NCBI RefSeq assembly: GCF_000372465.1
Contig: NZ_AQUZ01000059.1
Location: 1-38,802 of the forward strand
DNA length: 38,802 bases
Direction: 5' to 3'
Source: Kribbella catacumbae DSM 19601
Lineage (GTDB): Bacteria; Actinomycetota; Actinomycetes; Propionibacteriales; Kribbellaceae
The position numbers and the translations under genes are program-made. The notes beneath the pieces were generated by a model. The model was given only the letters and a program-made list of their open reading frames with translations, was not told the DNA's origin and did no database searches. This document shows positions 8,272 to 16,703 of the stretch, one piece after another. Numbering within the stretch: position 1 is the stretch's first letter; every line of letters begins with the position of its first letter.

Positions 8272-8297
8272 CCATGGATTGTGCACGAATGCCATGG
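8272..8297. promoter_or_regulatory. Imperfect palindrome in the pucR-gabT intergenic region
   Basis: CCATGG boxes flank ATTGTGCACGAAT, centred on GTGCAC. One arm is two bases longer than the other, so the symmetry is imperfect. It lies between the divergent starts of the PucR regulator and gabT, where an activator site is expected. It is only a candidate: CCATGG also contains possible start codons. Confidence 0.3.
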
Positions 8298-8330
8298 CTT
8301 GAGCGGGTTCGCCTGGGCCACCGTTGGCGC

Positions 8331-9674
8331 ATGGCAGACCTACACACCGGCGGACCGGACCTTCCCCAGGAACGCCGCCTGAGCACCGAGATACCAGGCC
8401 CTCGTTCCCGCGAACTGCACGCCAGGAAGATCGCGGCCGTCGCCCAGGGCGTCGGCACCGTGCTGCCGATCTATGCCGTCGCCGCGGGAGGTGGCGTCGT
8501 GGTGGATGTGGACGGCAACTCGCTGATCGACTTCGGCTCCGGCATCGCCGTCACCACGATCGGCAACAGCGCCCCGACTCTCGTTGCCGCCGTCAACGAG
8601 CAGGTGGCCGCCTTCACGCACACCTGCTTCATGGTCACCCCTTATGACGGCTACGTCCGGGTCGCAGAGACGCTCAACCGGATCACTCCGGGCAGCCACG
8701 ACAAGCGAACCGTGCTGTTCAACTCGGGCGCGGAAGCCGTCGAGAACGCTGTCAAAATCGCCCGCGCGCACACCCGGAGGCCGGCGGTGGTCGCCTTCGA
8801 CCACGCGTACCACGGACGCACCAACCTGACGATGGCGATGACGGCGAAGAACCTGCCGTACAAGAGCGGCTTCGGCCCCTTCGCCGGCGAGGTGTACCGC
8901 GCACCCGTCTCCTACCCGTTCCGGGATCAGGGCGTCGAGGGCCCGGCGGCCGCCCGGCGGGCGATCGACCTGATCGAGAAGCAGGTCGGCACCGAGAACC
9001 TCGCGGCCGTCGTCATCGAGCCGATCCAGGGTGAGGGCGGCTTCGTTGTCCCCGCTCCAGGTTTCCTCACCGCGCTGGCCAGCTGGTGCCGGGCGAACGA
9101 CGTGGTCTTCGTCGCCGACGAGGTGCAGACCGGATTCGCCCGGACGGGTGACCTGTTCGCCTGCGACCAGGAGGGTGTCGTGCCCGACCTGATCGTGACC
9201 GCGAAAGGCATCGCGGGCGGGCTGCCGCTGGCAGCCGTGACGGGCCGCGCGGAGATCATGGACGCTCCGCACGTCGGTGGCCTCGGCGGCACGTATGGCG
9301 GCAACCCGATCGCGTGCGCGGCCGCCCTGGCGGTCATGGAGTTGATCGAGACCGATGGACTGGTCGGCCGCGCACGCGACATCGGACTGACGATGACCGA
9401 GCGACTCAAGGCCATGCGGGCAGTGGACGAGCGGATCGGCGACGTGCGCGGGCGCGGGGCGATGATCGCGATCGAGCTGGTCGAGCCGGGCACCCGCACG
9501 CCCGACGCCGAGTTGACCCGCCGCGTCGCCGCAGGCGCTCATGCCAAGGGTCTGATCGTCCTGACCTGCGGGACCTTCGGCAACGTACTGCGTTTCCTGC
9601 CGCCGCTATCCATCCCCGACCAGCTGCTCACCGAGGGTCTCGACATCCTCGACGCCGTTCTCAAGGAGTCCTGA
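8331..9674 (+). CDS. gabT: 4-aminobutyrate aminotransferase
   Basis: A 447-residue class III PLP aminotransferase, full length for GabT. The ATG at 8331 (MADLHTGG) is chosen because the preceding in-frame residues look non-coding; there is no clear ribosome site. Visible features are the PLP phosphate region FNSGAEAVENAVKIAR, FDHAYHGRTNLTMAM, the PLP-ring Asp263 in VADEVQTGFARTG, and the Schiff-base Lys292 in IVTAKGIAGGLP. It transfers the amino group of GABA to 2-oxoglutarate, giving succinic semialdehyde and glutamate. Its stop overlaps the gabD start (TGATG), so the pair is coupled. The call as GABA rather than another omega-amino acid rests on overall sequence character plus the gabD neighbour. 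Confidence 0.93.
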   Translation: MADLHTGGPDLPQERRLSTEIPGPRSRELHARKIAAVAQGVGTVLPIYAVAAGGGVVVDVDGNSLIDFGSGIAVTTIGNSAPTLVAAVNEQVAAFTHTCFMVTPYDGYVRVAETLNRITPGSHDKRTVLFNSGAEAVENAVKIARAHTRRPAVVAFDHAYHGRTNLTMAMTAKNLPYKSGFGPFAGEVYRAPVSYPFRDQGVEGPAAARRAIDLIEKQVGTENLAAVVIEPIQGEGGFVVPAPGFLTALASWCRANDVVFVADEVQTGFARTGDLFACDQEGVVPDLIVTAKGIAGGLPLAAVTGRAEIMDAPHVGGLGGTYGGNPIACAAALAVMELIETDGLVGRARDIGLTMTERLKAMRAVDERIGDVRGRGAMIAIELVEPGTRTPDAELTRRVAAGAHAKGLIVLTCGTFGNVLRFLPPLSIPDQLLTEGLDILDAVLKES

Positions 9675-11032
9675 TGCCCGTGCCGACCACCTTTCCCGTG
9701 TCCAACCCGGCAACCGGGGCGATCATCGCCGAGGTGCCGAACGGCACCGCCGTCGACGCGACCGCAGCCGTCGACGCGGCCGCGGACGCCTTTCCCCACT
9801 GGGCCGCCACCGCTCCGCGGGTCCGGGCGGAGGTACTGCGCCGCGGGTACGAACTCATCGTCGCGGACATCGATCGACTGACCTTGCTGATCACCGCCGA
9901 GAACGGTAAGTCCGAGGCGGACGCCCGGGCCGAGGTCAGCTATGCCGCCGAGTTCTTCCGTTGGTTCTCCGAGGAGGCGGTCCGTACCGAGGGTGAGTAC
10001 GGCTCCTCTCCCGCGGGTGGAACCCGCACGATTGTGACCCATCGGCCGGTCGGCGTCGCAGCGCTGGTGACGCCCTGGAACTTCCCGGCCGCGATGGCGA
10101 CTCGCAAGATCGCACCTGCGCTGGCCGCTGGCTGCACCGTCGTACTGAAGCCTGCCGCCGAGACTCCGCTGACCGCGCAGGCGATCGCCGGCCTGCTGAC
10201 AGCGGCCGGCGTGCCCGAAGGTGTGGTCAACGTCCTACCGACCGACTCACCTAGCGAGGTGGTCACTGCCTGGCTAGAGGACGAGCGGGTCCGCAAGCTC
10301 TCGTTCACGGGCTCGACCCGCGTCGGCCAGGCGCTGCTCAGCCAGGCGGCCGGCCGGGTTCTCAACACCAGCATGGAGCTAGGCGGCAACGCAGCCTTTG
10401 TGGTCACTGCCGACGCGGACGTCGACGCCGCTGTCAACGGGGCGCTGATCGCGAAGTTCCGCAACGCCGGCCAGGCTTGTACGGCGGCGAACCGGTTCTA
10501 TGTCCACGACGCGATCATCGACGAGTTCGTGGCCCGGTTCGGCGCAGCGATCGACAAGCTCGAGGTCGCCCCGCTGATCAGCGCCAAGGCAGTCACTGGA
10601 GTCAGCGGCCTGGTCGACGAAGCGGTCGGTGACGGTGCCCGGATCACCAACACCGGCCCGGTGCCCGCCACCGGCTGGTACTATCCCGCCACCCTGCTCG
10701 TCGACGTCCACCCCGGCTCCCGGATCGTCCGTGAGGAGATCTTCGGTCCGGTCGCGCCGGTGATCGGCTGGCGCGACGAACTGAAGATGCTTGCCCAGGT
10801 CAACGATTCCGAGTACGGCCTGGCCGGCTACGTGTACGCCGGCCGGCTCCAGGACGCGCTGCGGATCGCCGAGTCGATGGAGGCCGGCATGGTCGGGGTG
10901 AACCGGGGTGTGGTCTCCGATCCGGCGGCTCCGTTCGGTGGGGTCAAGCAGAGCGGGATCGGTCGCGAGGGCGCCCGCGAGGGACTGCGGGCGTTCCAGG
11001 AGACCCAGTTCTTCTCGGTCGACCTCGGATGA
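9674..11032 (+). CDS. gabD: Succinate-semialdehyde dehydrogenase (NAD(P)+)
   Basis: A 452-residue aldehyde dehydrogenase, slightly shorter than typical GabD. The ATG at 9674 overlaps the gabT stop and AAGGAG lies just upstream. Family motifs are present in order: TPWNFPAAMATRKIAPALAA (about 133-152), FTGSTRVGQALL, catalytic base Glu235 in MELGGNA, nucleophile Cys269 in GQACTAAN, EEIFGPV, and the C-terminal GGVKQSGIGREG typical of succinate-semialdehyde dehydrogenases. It oxidises succinic semialdehyde to succinate, feeding the TCA cycle, and completes the GABA shunt with GabT. It is convergent with the downstream frameshifted deiminase, four bases apart, with no room for a terminator. Confidence 0.92.
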   Translation: MPVPTTFPVSNPATGAIIAEVPNGTAVDATAAVDAAADAFPHWAATAPRVRAEVLRRGYELIVADIDRLTLLITAENGKSEADARAEVSYAAEFFRWFSEEAVRTEGEYGSSPAGGTRTIVTHRPVGVAALVTPWNFPAAMATRKIAPALAAGCTVVLKPAAETPLTAQAIAGLLTAAGVPEGVVNVLPTDSPSEVVTAWLEDERVRKLSFTGSTRVGQALLSQAAGRVLNTSMELGGNAAFVVTADADVDAAVNGALIAKFRNAGQACTAANRFYVHDAIIDEFVARFGAAIDKLEVAPLISAKAVTGVSGLVDEAVGDGARITNTGPVPATGWYYPATLLVDVHPGSRIVREEIFGPVAPVIGWRDELKMLAQVNDSEYGLAGYVYAGRLQDALRIAESMEAGMVGVNRGVVSDPAAPFGGVKQSGIGREGAREGLRAFQETQFFSVDLG

Positions 11033-11036
11033 GGGC

Positions 11037-12457
11037 TCAGGACTCGATCTTCGGCTGTTGCTGGGTGGCGCAGTGGATCGTCCCACCGCCCGCACACAGG
11101 CCGTCGGTCGAGATCTGCACGACGAGCTTGTCCGGGAACTGCTCAGAGACGATGTCGAACGCTTCGGCATCCGTGGCGTTGTCGCCGTACTGACCCATCA
11201 CGATGCAGTCGTTCGCCTCGTAGTACCCGACGTAGCCGGGCGCGGCGGTCAGACTGAACTCCGCCTCGGGCCGTTCGGTGAACGGTTGAGCCTGGTTCCG
11301 GGCCTTGTATGTCTTGTAGACCTCGGCGGGGTCGGGCTCGGGCAGGGTGGCGGTCGTCAGCTTTCCGCCCTTCCCGCCGAGCAACTTCTTCCGCTCACCG
11401 GCGGGAAGAGCGTTGACCTGGTCGACGGCCTTCAGCAGCGCCTTGCGGTCGCGCTTGTCTTCAGCCTCGCCGAACTCGGCCGATGCGTAGAGCAACTGAC
11501 CTGGAGCGGTGAACCGGGCCAGGAAGTCGACGTGCCAGTCGGTGACCTCGAGCCCCGGGCGGCCGGGCATCCACAACATCCGCTCGACGCCGAACAGCCG
11601 CCGCAGCTCGGCCTCGACCTGTGCCTTCGACTTGCCCGGGTTGCGGTTCGGATTGAGGATGCAGCTCTCGGTGGCAACCCCCAGACCTGACCCGTTGACC
11701 TCCAGGCCACCACCCTCCATGGTCAGCCAGGTGGAGACGACCGGTACGCCGGAGTCCGCCGCGATCGCCTTCGCCACCGTACGGTCCCGCTCGATCGGCT
11801 GGTCGGTGACGCCGTTGGCGGCCTTCTTCGCGTCCTTGGTCCAGCCGGTCAATCCGGTAGTGACCGGCGCCTGACCCCAGCCGTTGAAGTTCAGGTTGAC
11901 GCCATGAAGCTTGCCAGCCGCATCTGTCACGAAGACGGGGCCGGTGTCTCGGGTCCACAGATCATCAAGCGGCAACTGCACGAGGTCGAGCGGGTGCGTC
12001 TGAATCGGCGGTAGTTCACTGGCCTTGACGTCGCCGATGTAGAGGCGCCCCGAGCCATCCAGCTTCTTACCGAGCTTATCCTTGGCCGAGGTCCCGGCGA
12101 CGATCGCTGCCAGAAGGCACGGGCCTCCGCCTCGTCCGCGGGCGAGTTCACCAGCAGCGCGACCGGTTCGAACCGGGAGATGGTGGCGGCCAGCCGGACC
12201 AGATCCTGCCGCGCGACGAGCCGCGCATTGGTGAGGTCACGCCCGTACGGCGTGGTCGGCTCCTCGCCCCAGACGCCGGGCGTTGCACCGTACGCCATCC
12301 AGGTCACCTCGTGCGGTTCCCCTTCGGCCGGCTGCCGATAGCCGTTCCCGGCCGGTTTCGGCTTGGCGGACGGCGCCGGTTCGTCGTCGGTGCATCCGGT
12401 CAGGCTCAGCGCCAGGCCGAAGCCGACGGTCCCGAGGAAAGTACGGCGACCCATCAT
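11037..12457 (-). pseudogene. Frameshifted exported agmatine deiminase lipoprotein (paralogue 2)
   Basis: This is a close relative of the deiminase at 5036-6484. The N-terminus MMGRRTFLGTVGFGLALSLTGC is a Tat lipoprotein signal, and coding is good to ADEAEARAF (about 12115). There the frame breaks: the expected continuation (LAAIVAGTSAKDKLGKKLDG) resumes in another minus-strand frame and runs to the stop at 11037. That second part holds DDLWTRDTGPVF, MEGGGLEVNG, DWHVDF and the catalytic Cys in GGGTIHCATQQQP. A one-base loss around 12108-12116 explains it. Apart from this lesion the gene looks intact, so either a recent mutation or a sequencing error is possible. It is divergent from a TetR gene with 41 bases between starts; the 20-bp palindrome found at the other deiminase genes is not present here. 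Confidence 0.85.
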
Positions 12458-12498
12458 CGAATCTCATCTCCTTGTGGTGATCCTATTAAGCTCCGCTT

Positions 12499-13122
12499 GT
12501 GGCGGATGCGGACAACGGGGTGACCAAACGGCAGGGGCGGGGCGCGGCCCGCGAGCAGCAGATCGTGACGGCTGCCGCCCAGCTCATCGCCGAGCGCGGC
12601 CTGGCCAACGTCCGCGTCACCGACGTCGCCGAGCGCGCCGGGACGAGCGCCGGTCACGTCTCCTACTACTTCCGGTCCAAGACAGTGCTGCTGATGCGGG
12701 CGATCCAGCAGTCCGAGGACGCCTTCATCGACCAGGTCGAGGCGACTGTCCACGGCATCAGGGATCCGTGGAAGCGGCTGGCCAGGTTCATCGAGCTGTC
12801 CGCCGCGAACGGGCCGCGCGATCCAGGCTGGGTGCTCTGGTTCGAGGTCTGGAGCAACGCCGCGCTGGACGACGAGGTGGCCCGGCTGCACGAGGAGCTC
12901 GACGCCCGGTCGCGCCGGATCCTGGCCGGCATCATCCGGTACGGCTGCGAGCAGGCGGCCTTCAGCAGCGATGACCCGGACCGGTCCGCCACCTTGCTCG
13001 CCGCCTCGATCGACGGCCTGTCGATCCAGCTGACGCTCGGCCGTCCGGGGCTGACCGGCAAGGGCATCGTGCAGCTGTGTCTGACCACCGCACGCGCCCT
13101 CCTCTCCCCCGCTGCACCCTGA
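12499..13122 (+). CDS. TetR-family transcriptional regulator
   Basis: A 207-residue protein with a GTG start at 12499. The N-terminal DNA-binding domain is typical of TetR: about residues 18-65, with VTDVAERAGTSAGHVSYYF as the helix-turn-helix, followed by a helical ligand domain (WVLWFEVWSNAALDDEVARL resembles the BetI-like branch). TetR proteins usually repress divergent neighbours and release DNA on binding a ligand. The divergent gene is exported deiminase 2, so an amine-related signal is a reasonable inference. It is also one of two TetR candidates for the shared palindrome at 6496 and 20395. It ends eight bases from the convergent GNAT-AAA gene. Confidence 0.9.
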   Translation: MADADNGVTKRQGRGAAREQQIVTAAAQLIAERGLANVRVTDVAERAGTSAGHVSYYFRSKTVLLMRAIQQSEDAFIDQVEATVHGIRDPWKRLARFIELSAANGPRDPGWVLWFEVWSNAALDDEVARLHEELDARSRRILAGIIRYGCEQAAFSSDDPDRSATLLAASIDGLSIQLTLGRPGLTGKGIVQLCLTTARALLSPAAP

Positions 13123-13130
13123 CGCCGTCA

Positions 13131-14402
13131 CTACGTCCTCGCGAACGTGGCGATGTCCAGACCGAACTCATCCAGCAGCTCCTCAGTGACGGTCCGTCTG
13201 AGCCTGGCCAGCGCCGCCAGATAGTCCGTGGTGACCGGTCCGTTCTGATCCGCCGACGGCCCGGAGCTCAGGTCACGCTCGAACGACGCCTGCGCGGCGG
13301 CCCGGGCGACGTACTCGATCTCCGCCGGAGTAAGCCGGTCGCTGACCTCGACCAGCTGCTCGATGTCGACGCCCTCGGCCGCATAGCGCTTCCAGATCGC
13401 CTGGCGGGCGCCGTCGTCCGGCGTACCGATCGGCAGCACGTAGTCGAATCGCCCGGGTCGCAGGAAGGCCGGATCGAGGTCGGCGACAGCGTTCGTCGCG
13501 CAGACCAGCAGCCGGGTGTCGTGCTGGCGAAACGCCGGGATGAGCTTGAGCAGCTCGTTGGTCACTCCATGCTGGGCCGGCGCCGACGACCCCTCACGCG
13601 CGCCGGCGATCTCCTCCACCTCGTCGATGAAGACCAGCACCCGTTCGAGCTGGGAGACCTCGGCGAACGCGTCCCGCAGCCCGGCTGATACCCCGTGCGG
13701 ACCGCCGGCCAGCGTCGACGGCAGCAGCTCGACGAACGGCCAGCAGAGCCTCGACGCGATCGCCCGAGCGAAGGTTGTCTTGCCCGTACCCGGCGGTCCG
13801 AAGAGCACGATCGCCCGCGGGGGTTCGACGCCGTGCTGCTGGGCCAGCTCGGGCTCTGCCAGCGGAAGCAGTACCCGCTTCTCGATCAGGTCCTTCTCCT
13901 GATCCATGCCTGCCAGCTCCTCCCACAGGCCGCGTGGCAGCAACTGACCGCCCAGCCGATCCAGGACGACGGCCTGGCCGGCGTCCACGGAGATGGTCTT
14001 GTCGTAGTACGCGACGGCGGGTCTTCTGCTGTAACCGGCGTTCTCCAGGCCTCGTGCCAGCAACTCCTCTTCCCGCAGTACATAGGCGATGCTTCGCACC
14101 CGTCGCTCGACGGGTTGGGTTTCGAGGGCCAGCAGCAGCGCGCTGGCGAGCCCTTGACCGCGTAGGTCGTCGGGGATCGCGATCCGGGTCACCCAGGCGC
14201 GATCACCCGAGACCATGGACAAGGCCGCCCCGACCACCCGGCCGTGGCTGAGGGCAACGACCGATGGCTGCCGGCTCCGCAGGACGCCGATGCAGTCGGC
14301 CAGCGAGAACACGGAATGCTGGCTGTTGGAAGTCGTGTCGCACAGCCGCACCACGCACTCCAGATCATCGTCGTGGTACTCACGGATCAGCCAGCGCCTC
14401 AT
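13131..14402 (-). CDS. GNAT acetyltransferase-AAA+ ATPase fusion protein
   Basis: A 423-residue two-domain protein. Residues about 1-135 form a GNAT domain, with the acetyl-CoA loop RGQGLA at 81-86 after IAIPDDL. Residues about 160-405 form an AAA+ module of the FtsH/Cdc48 type: Walker A GPPGTGKT at 202-209, Walker B VLVFIDEVEE at 255-264, sensor CATN at 301-304, and the arginine-finger segment PAFLRPGRFD at 311-320. No protease or substrate-threading extra domain is seen. It is the last gene of the ureAB-ureC operon and its ATG overlaps the stop of the aldehyde dehydrogenase (ATGA). Its role is unknown; remodelling or modification of a pathway enzyme is possible. It is cytoplasmic. Confidence 0.88.
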   Translation of the reverse strand: MRRWLIREYHDDDLECVVRLCDTTSNSQHSVFSLADCIGVLRSRQPSVVALSHGRVVGAALSMVSGDRAWVTRIAIPDDLRGQGLASALLLALETQPVERRVRSIAYVLREEELLARGLENAGYSRRPAVAYYDKTISVDAGQAVVLDRLGGQLLPRGLWEELAGMDQEKDLIEKRVLLPLAEPELAQQHGVEPPRAIVLFGPPGTGKTTFARAIASRLCWPFVELLPSTLAGGPHGVSAGLRDAFAEVSQLERVLVFIDEVEEIAGAREGSSAPAQHGVTNELLKLIPAFRQHDTRLLVCATNAVADLDPAFLRPGRFDYVLPIGTPDDGARQAIWKRYAAEGVDIEQLVEVSDRLTPAEIEYVARAAAQASFERDLSSGPSADQNGPVTTDYLAALARLRRTVTEELLDEFGLDIATFART

Positions 14403-15832
14403 GACGCCGACATGACGTGCTTGAGCCGCGTGTAGTCCTCGAGCCCGTACATCGACAGGTCCTTGCCCTGCCCGGAATGCTTGAACCCGCCGTGCGGCAT
14501 CTCGGCCACCAGGGGCAGGTGGGTGTTGATCCACACACACCCGAAGTCGAGCCGGGCGGACACCCGCAGCGCTCGCGCGTGGTCACTGGTCCACACCGAG
14601 GAAGCCAGTGCATAGGGCAACGAGTTCGCCAGCCGCACGGCTTCGCTCTCGTCGGCAGCGCGCTGAACGCTGAGCACCGGACCGAACACCTCCTCGCGGG
14701 TGATCTCGTCGCTGTCGTTGACACCGGCAACTATCGTCGGTTGGACGTAGAAACCGCAGTTCCCCTGCCGATCGCCACCGGTGACGACGTCGGCATGGCC
14801 CGGCAATCGTGCGAGGAACCCCAGCACGCGATCCAGCTGCTGCCGATTGTTGACCGGCGGCAACATCGCTTCCTGATCAGTGGGACCTCGCTCGTACGTC
14901 GAACTCACCGCCCGGCACTGCTCGGCCAACGCAGCCACCAGGTCGTCGCACACGGCAGGAGTGGCGATCACCCGGCTGGCCGCCGTACAGTCCTGGCCCG
15001 CGTTGTAGAGACCGGCCGTCGCGATCAGTTCGGCCGCCCGGCCGACGCCCGCGTCGTCGAAGACGAGTACGGGGGCCTTGCCGCCGAGCTCGAGGTGAAC
15101 CCGCTTCAGATCAGTGGCAGCGGACGCGGCGACCGCCATCCCGGCCCGGATCGAGCCGGTGATCGAAACCAGCTGGGGAAGCGGGTGACCGACCACCAGC
15201 TCGCCGGTGGCGCGGTCGCCACAGACGACGTTCAGTACGCCGGGCGGCAGGAATTCCGCGGCGAGCTCCGCCAGCAGCAGAGTCGTCACCGGCGTGGTCT
15301 CGCTGGGTTTGAGTACCACGGTGTTGCCCGCGGCAAGCGCCGGCGCCAGTTTCCAGATCGCCATCATCAGCGGGTAGTTCCACGGGGTCACCTGGCCGAC
15401 CACGCCGATCGGCTCGCGCCGGATCCACGAGGTGTGCCCCCGCAGATACTCGCCTGCCGACCGGCCTTCGAGCACCCGGGCCGCGCCGGCGAAGAAGCGC
15501 AGCTGGTCGATCGCCGCCGGCAGTTCGTCCGCGGCGACCAGGTGCAGCGGCTTGCCGGTGTTCTCGGACTCAGCGCGCACGAAGTCGTCAGCGCGAGTCT
15601 CGAGCGCCGTCGCCATCCCGAGCAGTGCATGCTGCCGCTCGGCGGGTGTGGTCTCCCGCCAACTCTCGAAGGCGACCGCCGCGGTCTGGTACGCCCGGTC
15701 GACATCCTGCTCGCCCGCCACCTGCGCGTGGGCGAAGACGTCACCGGTCGAGGGATCGACCAACTCGAGTTCGCCGCCCGACGAGTCGACGTACTCGCCC
15801 CCGACGAAACCGCGCAGGATCCGCGACGTCAT
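14399..15832 (-). CDS. Gamma-aminobutyraldehyde dehydrogenase
   Basis: A 477-residue aldehyde dehydrogenase, full length. Segments that mark the aminobutyraldehyde branch are visible: RGHTSWIRREPIGVVGQVTP, then WNYPLMMAIWKLAPALAAGN, and the C-terminal SGQGKDLSMYGLEDYTRLKH. Catalytic residues are Glu248 in LELGGKAP and Cys282 in AGQDCTAA. It oxidises 4-aminobutanal (in equilibrium with pyrroline) to GABA with NAD+, the step after putrescine transamination. It overlaps alanine dehydrogenase upstream and the GNAT-AAA gene downstream, each by four bases. Its product is the substrate of GabT at 8331-9674, which links the two clusters. Confidence 0.92.
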   Translation of the reverse strand: MTSRILRGFVGGEYVDSSGGELELVDPSTGDVFAHAQVAGEQDVDRAYQTAAVAFESWRETTPAERQHALLGMATALETRADDFVRAESENTGKPLHLVAADELPAAIDQLRFFAGAARVLEGRSAGEYLRGHTSWIRREPIGVVGQVTPWNYPLMMAIWKLAPALAAGNTVVLKPSETTPVTTLLLAELAAEFLPPGVLNVVCGDRATGELVVGHPLPQLVSITGSIRAGMAVAASAATDLKRVHLELGGKAPVLVFDDAGVGRAAELIATAGLYNAGQDCTAASRVIATPAVCDDLVAALAEQCRAVSSTYERGPTDQEAMLPPVNNRQQLDRVLGFLARLPGHADVVTGGDRQGNCGFYVQPTIVAGVNDSDEITREEVFGPVLSVQRAADESEAVRLANSLPYALASSVWTSDHARALRVSARLDFGCVWINTHLPLVAEMPHGGFKHSGQGKDLSMYGLEDYTRLKHVMSAS

Positions 15833-16665
15833 CCCACCGGCTCCAGGTCGGCACAGGCCATTCCATGTGCCTCCGCCACCGGGCGATGGGTGACCTGCCC
15901 CGCGTAGGTGCTGAGCCCGCCGGCCAGCGCGCGATCCCCGCGCAATGCCTCGCGCCACCCGTGATCGGCCAGGGCGGCGACGTACGGGAGGGTGACGTTG
16001 GTCAGTGCGTACGTCGAGGTGTTGGCGACCGCACCGGGCATGTTCGCGACGCAGTACAGCACCGAGTTGTGCACGGTGAACGTCGGCTCTGCATGCGTGG
16101 TCGGGCGGGAGTCCTCGAAGCAGCCACCCTGGTCGATCGCGATGTCGACCAGGACGCTGCCCGGCTTCATCCGGGCGACCAGGTCGTTCGAGATCAGCCG
16201 CGGTGCCTTGGACCCCTTCAGGTGATGCGCTCCGGCCTGCGGAGCCAACCGGCCCGCCACCTCGCTCATCGGGGCCAGCAGGGGCAGCGCGCCCGACGGG
16301 AGCTGGACCGTCTCGTAGGCGATCGCCGTGACCGACCGGTCGAGCAACGCCTCGGTACACGGCCGGGACGCCGCCAGATGGAGATAGGTGAACAGCACCT
16401 GCCCTGCCCGCATCCGCCCGTACTCCGGCTCGATTGGCTCCTTGACCTTGAGCAGCAGATCGCCCGCCGCCCACACCTCGTCGGCGCTGTCGAGGACCTT
16501 CGCCCCGGCCGCCAGGTACTCCGCGTCAGTGATGGAGGAGCCGAGCCCGGCCGCCGTCTCGACGTACACCTCGTGGCCACGCCTGGTCAGCTCGTCGACG
16601 CCGGTCGGGGTGATCGCGACGCGGTACTCGTGGTTCTTGATCTCTTTGGGCACGCCGATTCTCAT
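15829..16665 (-). CDS. ald: Alanine dehydrogenase lacking the NAD-binding segment
   Basis: The frame codes for 278 residues where alanine dehydrogenase normally has about 370. The N-terminus MRIGVPKEIKNHEYRVAITP and the catalytic residues Lys73/Lys75 (LLKVKEP) and His96 (TYLHLA) are present, as is PLLAPMSEVAGRL. Sequence then jumps at about residue 149 from GAHHL directly to GSKAPRLISN, which in intact enzymes follows the Rossmann domain. About 93 residues, including the NAD glycine motif, are missing in frame (junction near 16213-16222). The C-terminal part (VDIAIDQGG, CVANMPGAVANTSTYALTN) is normal. The intact enzyme would return alanine to pyruvate plus ammonia, serving a pyruvate-dependent transaminase. 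This version should not bind NAD normally, so it is probably inactive unless the deletion is an assembly error. Confidence 0.88.
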   Translation of the reverse strand: MRIGVPKEIKNHEYRVAITPTGVDELTRRGHEVYVETAAGLGSSITDAEYLAAGAKVLDSADEVWAAGDLLLKVKEPIEPEYGRMRAGQVLFTYLHLAASRPCTEALLDRSVTAIAYETVQLPSGALPLLAPMSEVAGRLAPQAGAHHLKGSKAPRLISNDLVARMKPGSVLVDIAIDQGGCFEDSRPTTHAEPTFTVHNSVLYCVANMPGAVANTSTYALTNVTLPYVAALADHGWREALRGDRALAGGLSTYAGQVTHRPVAEAHGMACADLEPVG

Positions 16666-16703
16666 TGGCGGAACCGCCTTTCTGGTTCGAAGAACGGGGT
16701 GGA

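Noticed and set aside
9314..9673. A 120-codon N-terminal extension of gabD
   Set aside because: It overlaps the gabT coding sequence in another frame; the overlapping TGATG and AAGGAG site fix the start at 9674.
15829..16665. A novel short alanine dehydrogenase-like enzyme
   Set aside because: Both sides of the junction are highly conserved with the normal enzyme and the missing piece is exactly the cofactor domain; a deletion is simpler.
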